Below the pieces are notes generated by a model. That model was not told where the DNA came from. It did not search any database and saw only the letters and a list, made by a program, of their open reading frames with translations. DNA of 64,000 nucleotides from SUG1106 sp051883095 (lineage in GTDB: Bacteria > Bacillota > Clostridia > Peptostreptococcales > Anaerovoracaceae), in contig JBJETB010000033.1 of the NCBI GenBank assembly GCA_051883095.1, forward strand, positions 1-64,000, given 5' to 3'. Of the stretch, positions 26,406 to 34,734 are shown one piece after another. The first letter of the stretch is position 1. Every line of letters begins with the position of its first letter. Made by a program: the position numbers and the translations under genes.

Positions 26406-27836
26406 TTATTTTTTCAGCTTCAGTGAGAAAGTAAAAACGGTACCCTCGCCGAAAGTGCTTTCTACAGAGACATCTCCTCCCAGAAGAACAGAAATCTGCT
26501 TTACCATGGAAAGTCCCAGACCGACTCCTCCGCCGCCTGCATCCTCGTTTCTCGATGGCTCTACCTGATAGAAACGATTCCATATCTTTTCGAGGTTTTC
26601 CCCGGAAATACCGATTCCGTCATCGGCCACAGAAAGCACAGCCAGGTCATCGGTTCTCTTCAGACCCACTTTGATGCTGCCGTCAGGCTTTCCATATTTA
26701 TATGCGTTGCTGCAGAGGTTGTTAAGCAGACGAGAAAACAGATTTCTGTCTGTCACCACCGTGATATCAGGTTCTATGTCTGCGGAAAGGATAATATTAT
26801 TGCATTTTATCATCTGCTGCTCTGTGCAGATATCGGCGGTGAGCTGACTGAGGTCAAGTTCCTCCATATTGACAGGTTCAGTGCCCTGGTCCAGTCTGGT
26901 GAAGAAAAGCAGCCTGTTTATCAGGTCGTTCATACGCTCTGCCTGACGTTTGATAACTTCCAGAGCCTCGCGGTATTCATCCTCGCTGTCAGCAAGCTCA
27001 AGGCCATATTCTGCCTGAGCCATAATTACCGCAGCAGGAGTGCGAAGCTCGTGGGAAGCATCTGACGTGAACTGTCTCTCGGATTCAAAAGCCTTTTCCA
27101 GTCTTTCGAACATATTATTGAAAGCATCCGCCAGCTGGTGAAGTTCGTCGTTTCCCGGACCGATGTCAAGACGCCTGGAAAGATCTCCGCTTTCACCGAT
27201 TTCCTTTGCTGACTGAGCGATCTGCTCTACCGGCAGGAAAGAACGGCGGGTTATAGCGTAGCCGCCCAGGATTGCCAGCAGTGCCAGGACAGGCAGCAGC
27301 CAGAAGGAAAGGCGTACCGTATTATATAATATGTTGATTCTTTCGTTTTTAGATACAATGCCGCGGAGCCACAGACCTTCCAGATTATCGCCAGTGAGCT
27401 TGCGATCAAAGACATAGTATTTTTCTCCTTTGTAGCTTATCTTGCCTACTGTTGTAAAGGTGAGATCCTTGCTTCGGGAGATTTTTACAGGGGCTTCTCC
27501 GTAAAGGAGATTGCCCTTTTCATCGTACAAGGCAGTACAGATTCCTTCATAAAAATCGCAGAAATCATCGTCGATCTCCAGCCATCCGTCGTTATACTGG
27601 AGAAACTGGTCTCCCTGTTCTCTTTCCCTTCCGGAATCCAGGCGGTTAAAATACTCAATTTCCTCCACGTTGGAAACCACCGTATTCATGAGCCTTTCCT
27701 TAACATCTTCGTCCAGAACCAGGTTGGCAATGGCGAAGGTCATGGTGTTCATGAGAGCCACGATGACGATAAGCATCAGGGAAAACCAGATTATTATTTT
27801 TTTCTGTATGGTCAGATTTTTCATGGAACTTTTCAT
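26406..27836 (-). CDS. Sensor histidine kinase
   Basis: A 476-aa kinase. Transmembrane helices at about 14-36 and 170-192 flank an extracellular sensor of about 130 residues rich in acidic and aromatic residues. HAMP is at about 193-245, the HisKA box DASHELRTP at about 260, and the ATPase boxes are LLNNLCSNAYKYG, VADDGIGI and GVGLGLSMV. The response regulator lies 6 nt upstream. The sensed signal is unknown. The TM-sensor-TM-HAMP layout fits an envelope-stress type kinase. Confidence 0.94.
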   Translation of the reverse strand: MKSSMKNLTIQKKIIIWFSLMLIVIVALMNTMTFAIANLVLDEDVKERLMNTVVSNVEEIEYFNRLDSGREREQGDQFLQYNDGWLEIDDDFCDFYEGICTALYDEKGNLLYGEAPVKISRSKDLTFTTVGKISYKGEKYYVFDRKLTGDNLEGLWLRGIVSKNERINILYNTVRLSFWLLPVLALLAILGGYAITRRSFLPVEQIAQSAKEIGESGDLSRRLDIGPGNDELHQLADAFNNMFERLEKAFESERQFTSDASHELRTPAAVIMAQAEYGLELADSEDEYREALEVIKRQAERMNDLINRLLFFTRLDQGTEPVNMEELDLSQLTADICTEQQMIKCNNIILSADIEPDITVVTDRNLFSRLLNNLCSNAYKYGKPDGSIKVGLKRTDDLAVLSVADDGIGISGENLEKIWNRFYQVEPSRNEDAGGGGVGLGLSMVKQISVLLGGDVSVESTFGEGTVFTFSLKLKK

Positions 27837-27842
27837 CTGCGG

Positions 27843-28520
27843 CTAGTCCTCTTCCTCTTTAAGAACATATCCCACGCCGCGGACTGTATGTATGAGACGC
27901 GGGGAAAAGTCCTCGTCAATTTTTTTTCTCAAATATCTTATATAAACATCAACTGCGTTGGTGCCACCCTCATAGTCGAAGTTCCAGAGGCTGTTTTCGA
28001 TTTTTTCCCGGGAAAGAACCTGCCCCTTGTTTCTCAGCAGGTATTCCAGAAGAGCGAATTCCTTGGCCGACAGCTTTATATTTATGCCGGAGCGGGTGAC
28101 ACTGCGGCTGCTGGTATCAAGTCTCAAGTCTGCCGCTTCATAGACCGGCGAGTTGGTGGAAGCAGTTTTTCTGGTCATAGCTCTGACTCTGGCCATAAGT
28201 TCATCAAAAGAGAAAGGCTTTACCAGATAGTCGTTGGCACCCAGATCAAGGCCTTTGACCTTGTCTTCCACAGAATCACGGGCGGTGAGAAAAAGCACCG
28301 GCGTCGGATCACCCGATGCGCGCATCTGTTTCACCACGTCAAGCCCGTCCATTTTTGGCATCATAATATCGAGGATCACCCCGTCATACTGGGCCATGGC
28401 CAGAAAATCCAGTGCCTCCTCGCCGTCAAAGCAGTTGTCTACCGAATAACCTTCTGCGGTAAGTTTCTTTAAAAGAATCTTGTTAAGGTCCTTCTGATCT
28501 TCCGCAATTAATATTCTCAT
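27843..28520 (-). CDS. OmpR-family response regulator
   Basis: A 225-aa regulator. The receiver domain has the acidic pocket (AEDQKD), the phospho-acceptor Asp in VILDIMMPKMDG and Lys in YLVKPFSF. The C-terminal winged helix has LSAKEFALLEYLLRNKGQVLSREKI and the end RGVGYVL. Its start codon overlaps the stop of the thioredoxin gene (ATGA), so it is translated with thioredoxin and with the following kinase. Confidence 0.95.
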   Translation of the reverse strand: MRILIAEDQKDLNKILLKKLTAEGYSVDNCFDGEEALDFLAMAQYDGVILDIMMPKMDGLDVVKQMRASGDPTPVLFLTARDSVEDKVKGLDLGANDYLVKPFSFDELMARVRAMTRKTASTNSPVYEAADLRLDTSSRSVTRSGINIKLSAKEFALLEYLLRNKGQVLSREKIENSLWNFDYEGGTNAVDVYIRYLRKKIDEDFSPRLIHTVRGVGYVLKEEED

Positions 28521-28819
28521 AGCAGAGCCTCAATTTCCTCCTTAGGTCTGAGACCTATTGCAGTGTTTACAATTTCGCCGTTTTTTACTACCATGAGTGT
28601 AGGAATGCTCATAACTCCATGTCTGATAGCAAGTTCCTGCTCATCATCGATATTTATTTTGCATACCTTTACCTCAGGGTGCTCCTCTGCGATTTTTTCT
28701 ACGGCAGGAGCGATCATTCTGCACGGTCCGCACCAGGCAGCCCAGAAATCAATGAGAACAGTACCTTCCGCCTGCATAACTTCTTTATCAAAATTTTCTT
28801 TAGTAACGTTAGTAATCAT
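28517..28819 (-). CDS. trxA: Thioredoxin
   Basis: A 100-aa thioredoxin with the active site WAAWCGPCRM (about 28-37), the cis-Pro in MSIPTLMV and normal length. It reduces protein disulfides in the cytoplasm. AGGAGG precedes the ATG, and a TATAAT-like -10 lies at about 28845 on the minus strand. It is the first gene of a transcript that also encodes the response regulator (4-bp overlap) and the kinase, an uncommon pairing. No thioredoxin reductase lies nearby. Confidence 0.94.
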   Translation of the reverse strand: MITNVTKENFDKEVMQAEGTVLIDFWAAWCGPCRMIAPAVEKIAEEHPEVKVCKINIDDEQELAIRHGVMSIPTLMVVKNGEIVNTAIGLRPKEEIEALL

Positions 28820-28942
28820 GTTAAAACCTCCTTTTGGGTCTATTATACCCTAAACGGAATGAAATTAACAGAGAGAAAAGTCAGAGGGAAGATTGCTTTA
28901 GGTGAAGAAACAGTGAAATTTCAATAAACGGGATGATGCATC

Positions 28943-28992
28943 TTGAGAAAAACGGTCTGTCATGTTAGAATTATCTATTATGGATAATTAAC
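28943..28992 (+). promoter_or_regulatory. RND exporter promoter with palindromic operator
   Basis: TTGAGA (28943-28948) and TAGAAT (28966-28971) have a 17-nt spacer. AATTATC and GATAATT (28969-28989) form a perfect inverted repeat with a 7-nt centre over the start site, extended by GTTA/AAC outside. No regulator gene is adjacent. Confidence 0.7.
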
Positions 28993-29040
28993 ACAATCCC
29001 CCTTTTTATAAACTAAATATCAGGAGAGGATAAAACAATA

Positions 29041-32000
29041 ATGTCAAGATTCAGTGTAAAAAAGCCGCTGACGGTTTTCGTGGCGGTAGTGATTATAATA
29101 GCTCTGGGCATAGTGTCGGTAACCGGCATGACGCCGGACCTTCTGCCCAGCATTGACCTGCCTTATGTAGTTGTAATGACCACATATCCCGGCGCGACGC
29201 CGGAGGAGGTGGAAAGCGAGGTCACCAAGCCTCTGGAGCAAAGCCTTGCCACGGTGGAAAGCCTCAAATCCATTCAATCCATATCTAATTCCAACTATTC
29301 TCTGGTTGTTCTGGAGTTTGACAACGGCTCCAGCATGGATACTGCGGTGGTAAACATTCTGCAGCAGGTTGACCTGGTAGAGGGCGGCTGGAGTGACAGC
29401 ATAGGCGCTCCATACATAATGAAAATCAATCCAAACATGATGCCTATAGCAGTTGCTTCGGTGGACATGGATGGATACGATACAGAGAAACTGTCATCTT
29501 TCGTTGAAGACACTCTCATGAACAAGCTGGAGGGCATTACAGGGGTAGCCAGCATAAATGCAGGCGGTCTTCTCGAATCCAAGATAAATGTAACCATAAG
29601 TGAAGACAAGATAGAAAAGCTTAATGAAAAGCTGCTGGGAGAAGCAAGCCCTTCAATGGCCAAGGCAAAGAGCCAGCTTAATTCCGGCATGAAACAGATT
29701 AAGAAAGCGGAAGCTCAGCTGGCCGCCAGCGAAAAGGAACTTGAACAGACCAAGAGCGACACCTATGATCAGCTGGCCGAAGCTAGTGCTCAGCTGGATG
29801 TGGCCGTTTCAAAGGCCAGCGCTCTTGCGACCCAGATTACCGTGCTGGAAGGAAGACAGGCTGCCATAGAGGCCCAGATTTCCCAGGGAATTTACGGCCT
29901 GCAGGTGGGAATTACTCTGGAGGAGCTTCAGGAACAGCTTAAGGATATAAAGAGTCAGCTTGCGGTTATGCAGATGGACAGTACCGCAGCAGAAGCACAG
30001 GTAACAAAGCTGCAGGAGGCATATAAACAGGCGGAACGAGGTACATATACAGCTCAGGAAGCTTTTGACGATGCAGAGGCTCAGCTGGCATCGGCTAAAA
30101 AACAGATAGCAAGCCAGAAGTCTCAGCTTAATTCTGCCATGGCCCAGCTTGATGAAGCAGGCAATCAGTCCCTTCAGGCTGCAGGTCTGGGTTCCATGAT
30201 AACTGTAGATATGATTTCCGGAATTCTGCAGGGTCAGAACTTCTCCATGCCTGCAGGATACGTGCAGGAAGGCGATACCAGATATCTGGTAAGTGTCGGA
30301 GACGAGCTGAAGGATCTGGATGAAGTTGAAGATCTTTTTATCTTTAATATAGATGGGCTGGGAGATGTAACTCTGGACGATGTGGCCGATGTATTTATGA
30401 CGGATAATTCAGATTCCATTTATGCAAGCATCAATGGCAATCCTGGAGTGCTGCTTACATTCTCAAGGCAGTCAAATTACGCTACTGCCACGGTTTCTGA
30501 CAATATAGCAGACAAATTCGAGCAGCTTTCCGAAGAGTACGAAGGCCTTCACTTTACTACTCTCATGGATCAGGGCGATTACATATACCTCATTATAAGC
30601 TCTATTCTGCAGAGCCTTGGATGGGGTGCTCTGTTTGCAATACTTATTCTGCTGCTTTTCCTGAGAGATATCAAGCCTACATTCATAACACTGCTCAGCA
30701 TTCCTATAAGTATAACCTTTGCATTAGTGCTCATGTATTTCTCCGGAGTAACGCTGAACATGATTTCCCTGTCCGGCCTTGCTGTGGCAGTGGGAATGCT
30801 GGTGGATAACTCCATAGTAGTAATAGAAAACATTTTCAGAATGAGACGGTTGGGTGTGCCTCCTAAAAAGGCGGCTATTGCAGGAGCTAAAGAGGTTGCG
30901 GCAGCCATTACAGCCTCCACTCTGACCACTGTCAGCGTATTCGCTCCTATTGTGTTTGTAGAGGGCATTACACGTCAGCTGTTTTCTGATATGGCTCTGA
31001 CTGTTACATATTCTCTGGGCGCCAGTCTTATTATCGCATTGACGCTGGTTCCGGCAATGTCCTCCATGATGTTCGTAAAGGAACCGAAACCGGAGGGAGC
31101 AGGTTTTGCCAGATTCAAAAACGGCTACAGAAGGCTTCTTAACTGGAACCTGAACCATAAAGCGCTGATCCTCATACTGGCGGTTGCGCTCCTCAGCGGA
31201 AGCGTTTATGCATCTCTTTCAAAGGGCTTTATATTCATCCCTGATATGGCCACACCGCAGCTTAACGGCAGCATGGTCATGAATGATGAGGAAGCTACTC
31301 TGGAAGAAACAAAAGAGATGGCGGATAAAGTAATCGATATAATCAAAGACACAGAGGGTGTTGAGACCGTAGGCGGCATGCTTTCTCAGGCCGGAGGCAT
31401 GGGTGGTATGACAGGAGAAACTTCAAACACATCAGTGTCACTGTATATAATAGTAGATGAAGAAAGCAATCTGTCCGGAGGAGAGATAGCAGACAGCATT
31501 GAAGAAAAAACCGCAGAACTTGACTGCCAGGTAAAGATTATGAGTTCTTCATCCATGACTTCCTATACGACGGCTCTTGGAGGTTCAGGCGTATCTATTG
31601 ATATTTACAGCACTGATATACAGAATCTGCAGAATGCAGCCGAAAAGGTAGGCAAGAAACTGGAGACCGTGGAAGGTATCGACGAGGTTGACAACGGCCT
31701 TACAGAAGCAGAGCCGGAGCTGCACTACATTGTTGACAAAGAAAAGGCAATGAAAAACGGTCTTACGGTAGCTCAGGTATATATGCAGGTTTCCAAGGCT
31801 CTCACTCTGGAAAACACTGCAACATCTATGAGCCTGGGCGGCGACGAATACGATATAGTGGTTTCATCGGATGACAAAGAAAGTGTAGCACCTAAGGATA
31901 TAAGAAATCTGGAACTGGAAGGAACCGATTCTGACGGCAAGACAGTATATGTAAAGCTGAAGGATATCGCGAAGGTTAAAGAAACCAAAACTCTTCCGTC

Positions 32001-32712
32001 CATTGAGAGAAATGACCAGAGAACATATCTTACGGTTTCCGGAACTTTAAAAGATGGATACAATATCACTCTTGTGACAGATGCGGCCAAGGAAGCTATC
32101 AAGGAACTCAGCCTGCCGGAGGGAGTATCATATGAGTTTAACGGAGAAAACGAGACAATTATGGATGCCATGGTCGATCTGGTTAAGATGATGGCGCTCG
32201 GCTTCCTGCTTGTTTACCTCATCATGGTAGCACAGTTCCAGTCGCTGAAATCACCGTTCATAGTAATGTTTACAATTCCGCTTGCATTTACGGGAGGTCT
32301 GCTGGCGCTGCTCATCTTCGGCAAGGAGCTGAGCATAATCGCCATGATAGGTCTGATACTGCTTATGGGCGTAATTGTAAACAACGGTATAGTGCTGGTG
32401 GACTACACCAACCAGCTCCGCGGCCGGGGACTGACCAAGCGCCAGGCCATTATCGAGGCAGGGGCTACACGTATGCGTCCTGTTATGATGACCAGTCTGA
32501 CTACGATTCTGGGACTTATAGTAATGGCCATCGGCAAGACAGCCGGAACGGATATGATGCAGCCAATAGCTCTGGTCTGCATCGGAGGACTGCTTTATGC
32601 TACAGTGCTTACACTTCTGGTGGTACCTGTAATCTATGATATCTTTAACGGTGAGGAATATAAGGCGGCCAAGAAGGAAGACCTTGATATCAGCGGGCTG
32701 ATAGGGGAATAA
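29041..32712 (+). CDS. RND family efflux transporter with coiled-coil insertion
   Basis: A 1223-aa HAE1-like RND permease. The N-terminal helix and porter region read FVAVVIIIALGI and MTPDLLPSIDLPYVVV. The second TM group has TFITLLSIPISITFALVLMYFSGVTLNMISLSGLAVAVGMLVDNSIVVIENI, with Asp residues of the proton path. The C-terminal half repeats this pattern around LILLMGVIVNNGIVLVDY. Residues about 195-380 are an inserted, Gln/Ala/Lys-rich coiled coil not found in the E. coli AcrB porter. No adaptor or outer-membrane partner gene is nearby, as expected for a Gram-positive cell. Confidence 0.92.
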   Translation: MSRFSVKKPLTVFVAVVIIIALGIVSVTGMTPDLLPSIDLPYVVVMTTYPGATPEEVESEVTKPLEQSLATVESLKSIQSISNSNYSLVVLEFDNGSSMDTAVVNILQQVDLVEGGWSDSIGAPYIMKINPNMMPIAVASVDMDGYDTEKLSSFVEDTLMNKLEGITGVASINAGGLLESKINVTISEDKIEKLNEKLLGEASPSMAKAKSQLNSGMKQIKKAEAQLAASEKELEQTKSDTYDQLAEASAQLDVAVSKASALATQITVLEGRQAAIEAQISQGIYGLQVGITLEELQEQLKDIKSQLAVMQMDSTAAEAQVTKLQEAYKQAERGTYTAQEAFDDAEAQLASAKKQIASQKSQLNSAMAQLDEAGNQSLQAAGLGSMITVDMISGILQGQNFSMPAGYVQEGDTRYLVSVGDELKDLDEVEDLFIFNIDGLGDVTLDDVADVFMTDNSDSIYASINGNPGVLLTFSRQSNYATATVSDNIADKFEQLSEEYEGLHFTTLMDQGDYIYLIISSILQSLGWGALFAILILLLFLRDIKPTFITLLSIPISITFALVLMYFSGVTLNMISLSGLAVAVGMLVDNSIVVIENIFRMRRLGVPPKKAAIAGAKEVAAAITASTLTTVSVFAPIVFVEGITRQLFSDMALTVTYSLGASLIIALTLVPAMSSMMFVKEPKPEGAGFARFKNGYRRLLNWNLNHKALILILAVALLSGSVYASLSKGFIFIPDMATPQLNGSMVMNDEEATLEETKEMADKVIDIIKDTEGVETVGGMLSQAGGMGGMTGETSNTSVSLYIIVDEESNLSGGEIADSIEEKTAELDCQVKIMSSSSMTSYTTALGGSGVSIDIYSTDIQNLQNAAEKVGKKLETVEGIDEVDNGLTEAEPELHYIVDKEKAMKNGLTVAQVYMQVSKALTLENTATSMSLGGDEYDIVVSSDDKESVAPKDIRNLELEGTDSDGKTVYVKLKDIAKVKETKTLPSIERNDQRTYLTVSGTLKDGYNITLVTDAAKEAIKELSLPEGVSYEFNGENETIMDAMVDLVKMMALGFLLVYLIMVAQFQSLKSPFIVMFTIPLAFTGGLLALLIFGKELSIIAMIGLILLMGVIVNNGIVLVDYTNQLRGRGLTKRQAIIEAGATRMRPVMMTSLTTILGLIVMAIGKTAGTDMMQPIALVCIGGLLYATVLTLLVVPVIYDIFNGEEYKAAKKEDLDISGLIGE

Positions 32713-32734
32713 AACGGGCTCTCTAACTTTTTCG

Positions 32735-32785
32735 GTGGTTTGACCTTTATGGTGGTCTGACATTTGTAGTGGTTGTTGAGCTTTA
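32735..32785. repeat. Three 17-bp tandem repeats
   Basis: GTGGTTTGACCTTTATG, GTGGTCTGACATTTGTA and GTGGTTGTTGAGCTTTA start at 32735, 32752 and 32769. They lie between the RND stop codon and its terminator. Confidence 0.7.
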
Positions 32786-32831
32786 AGACAGGTAAAGTAT
32801 GAACGATGTTCCAGACTTGCCTGTCTTTTTT
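32785..32831 (+). terminator. Terminator of the RND gene
   Basis: AAGACAGG and CCTGTCTT pair, extended by AAAGT/ACTT, with T6 after the right arm. Confidence 0.8.
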
Positions 32832-32835
32832 ATCG

Positions 32836-33093
32836 ACGTTGTATAACTTGTCTTGAAACGAGTTTTTTTACAACATTACACTTATATCGGCCTTTAAATC
32901 AAGGCTGAAAAGTCGTGAATGTTGTACTTATTTTGACTTCGCGGGATTTTTACAACCAATAATTAAATCATGTTGTAAAAATAACTTATACCTCAGGATT
33001 GTTACAACATGACACTTATGAAACGGGCTCCAAAGGCTTTGGAAAAGGTGCGATGTTGTAAAAATAGTGGCTTCTTTGATTTTTTTACAACAT
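32836..33093. repeat. Four-doublet inverted 9-mer element, copy 2
   Basis: Motif ATGTTGTAA (minus) / TTACAACAT (plus). Doublets: 32836/32868, 32919/32950, 32970/33002 and 33053/33085, with offsets of 32, 31, 32 and 32. Plus-to-next-minus offsets are 51, 20 and 51. The layout is a mirror image about 32964. The two 42-nt segments both begin (T/G)ACACTTAT and each holds a hairpin: GCCTT/AAGGC (32890-32905) and TCCAAA/TTTGGA (33029-33043). It starts 4 nt after the RND terminator. 33094-33275 holds nothing further that I can name. Confidence 0.92.
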
Positions 33094-33275
33094 CGGCATT
33101 GTCTTTTGAAGTTTGTATGATTATTATAAGAAATATCTTAGTGAATAAGCCACTGGTAATCCTGCCTTATTGCGGCAGACGGCTTGATAATCATAATAAC
33201 ACCTCCGTAGCAGTATTATGACTATATTTTATTGGAATTTTGCTATGATATCAAGGAATTGCCGGCTGCTTGATT

Positions 33276-34202
33276 TTATTCAAACAACGGTGTGGAGAAA
33301 TATCTCTCTGCTGTATCCGGCAGAACGGTTACTACTGTTTTGCCTTTGCCCAGTTTTTTCGCCAGACGAAGAGCTGCAGCCACGTTGGTTCCGCTGGATA
33401 TACCGCACATGAGACCTTCCTTGATGGCAAGGTCCTTTGCTGTCCTGAGAGCATCCTCGTCTGAGATAATGCAGATATCATCGTAAATCTGCTGATTGAG
33501 AACGCCCGGAATCACACCGTCTCCGATGCCCATCTGGATATGGGTGCTGACTGTTCCGCCAGCCAGGATAGCTGCGTTTTCAGGTTCAACCGCCCAGATT
33601 TCAATCTGAGGATTCAGAGCTTTGAGAGTTTCACCTATGCCGGTGATAGTGCCGCCGGTACCTATGCCGGAGCAGAAACCGTCGATAGGTCCTGCAACCT
33701 GTTCCAGAATCTCAAGACCTGTATGGTGGCGGTGCACCATTGGGTTTGCATGATTTTCAAACTGCTGAGGTACGAAAACCTTAGGGTTTTCTTCTGCCAT
33801 CCTTGCGGCCATTTCCACGCACTCTTCGATGCAGTCGCCGATGTTTCCCGCATCGTGAACCAGAATAACCTTCGCTCCGTAGTGTTCCACCAGTAGTCTG
33901 CGTTCACTGCTGACTGAATCAGGCATGATTATAATGGTTTCATAGCCTTTTACTGCACCAACCAGTGCCAGGCCTATACCCTGATTTCCACTGGTGGGCT
34001 CTACAATAATTGAATCCGGCTTGAGTATGCCGTCTTCCTCAGCTTTCTTAATCATATTAAAGGCAGTTCTGGTCTTGATAGAACCTCCTACGTTAAGGCC
34101 CTCATATTTTACCAGTACACGGGCACCATCGGGATCAGCCATACGGTTAAGCTGAATCATAGGGGTGTGGCCCATGGCTTCAAGTACATTGTTATATATC
34201 AT
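33276..34202 (-). CDS. cysK: Cysteine synthase, copy 1
   Basis: A 308-aa PLP enzyme that makes cysteine from O-acetylserine and sulfide. It has the PLP Lys in GGSIKTRTAFNMI, the substrate loop EPTSGNQGIGLA, GTGGTITGIGE and the C-terminal ISSGTNVAAAL. The Lys is in SIKTR rather than the more usual SVKDR, so a related beta-substitution cannot be ruled out. The start at 34202 has a GGAG site; a longer in-frame start has no support. A second cysK lies at 43297. It stands alone. Confidence 0.87.
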   Translation of the reverse strand: MIYNNVLEAMGHTPMIQLNRMADPDGARVLVKYEGLNVGGSIKTRTAFNMIKKAEEDGILKPDSIIVEPTSGNQGIGLALVGAVKGYETIIIMPDSVSSERRLLVEHYGAKVILVHDAGNIGDCIEECVEMAARMAEENPKVFVPQQFENHANPMVHRHHTGLEILEQVAGPIDGFCSGIGTGGTITGIGETLKALNPQIEIWAVEPENAAILAGGTVSTHIQMGIGDGVIPGVLNQQIYDDICIISDEDALRTAKDLAIKEGLMCGISSGTNVAAALRLAKKLGKGKTVVTVLPDTAERYFSTPLFE

Positions 34203-34251
34203 TTTAAATCTCCTGCAAAATAGCCGCTTAGGCGGCCGTAATACAAACCTC

Positions 34252-34280
34252 AGTATAGCACAAAGTACCATTAATTGCAA
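34252..34280 (-). promoter_or_regulatory. Promoter of cysK copy 1
   Basis: On the minus strand, TTGCAA (34280-34275), a 17-nt spacer and TATACT (34257-34252), about 50 nt before the start codon. It is divergent from the feo promoter. Confidence 0.65.
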
Positions 34281-34298
34281 AATTCTTTCAAAAAACTG

Positions 34299-34418
34299 TT
34301 GACAGCTACTAAAAAAATGATATAATGATAAGCGGTTAGCGGGTGCTAACTAATATTTTGATGATACGGTTAGCGAATGCTAACCAATATTTTCCCGCCG
34401 GGGTTAGCGCTTGCTAAC
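34299..34418 (+). promoter_or_regulatory. feo promoter and three phased operators
   Basis: TTGACA (34299-34304) and TATAAT (34321-34326), 16-nt spacer. Three palindromes of the form GTTAGC-N4-GCTAAC lie downstream at 34335-34350, 34369-34384 and 34403-34418, exactly 34 bp apart. The segment between them (AATATTTT...GG) is also repeated. The shape is that of a DtxR/MntR-family metal operator. All three lie at or after the start site. Confidence 0.88.
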
Positions 34419-34458
34419 TTAACGGGAGAACAGACAGGAAGAAAGGCAGGACACTAAT

Positions 34459-34695
34459 ATGGGAGTAAAAACAGATAAGGATAATAAATTATCAGCTGCA
34501 GAAGCGGGCCGGGAATACATAATTAAAGAAATAGTGACCGATGATGAAGAATTGAACAGTTTCCTTTTTTCTCTGGGATGCTACAGCGGAGAGCCCATTG
34601 CCGTAGTCCGGAAGCTTAAAGGAAGTATGGTGGTGTCCATCAAAGACGGAAGGTACAACATAGACAATGAACTGGCATCAGCCATTCTCATATAA
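34459..34695 (+). CDS. feoA: FeoA, ferrous iron transport protein A
   Basis: A 78-aa SH3-like protein of the Feo system (AGREYIIKEIVTDDEELNSFLFSLGCYSGEPIAVVRKLKGSMVVSIKDGRYNIDNELASAI). The G-x-Y-x-I-DxELA ending is typical. It is expressed with feoB (39-nt gap) from the operator-controlled promoter, so production should rise when iron is low. Confidence 0.9.
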   Translation: MGVKTDKDNKLSAAEAGREYIIKEIVTDDEELNSFLFSLGCYSGEPIAVVRKLKGSMVVSIKDGRYNIDNELASAILI

Positions 34696-34734
34696 AAAAC
34701 GAATATTAACATTAAACAGACAGGAGGAACATAA

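Noticed and set aside
32836..33093. CRISPR array
   Set aside because: The repeated units are only 9 bp, alternate in orientation and have unequal intervals; there are no direct repeats of 25-37 bp and no cas genes in the window.
33276..34202. Cystathionine beta-synthase for cysK copy 1
   Set aside because: No CBS pair domain, N-terminal heme segment or adjacent cystathionine lyase gene; length and motifs are those of the CysK fold.
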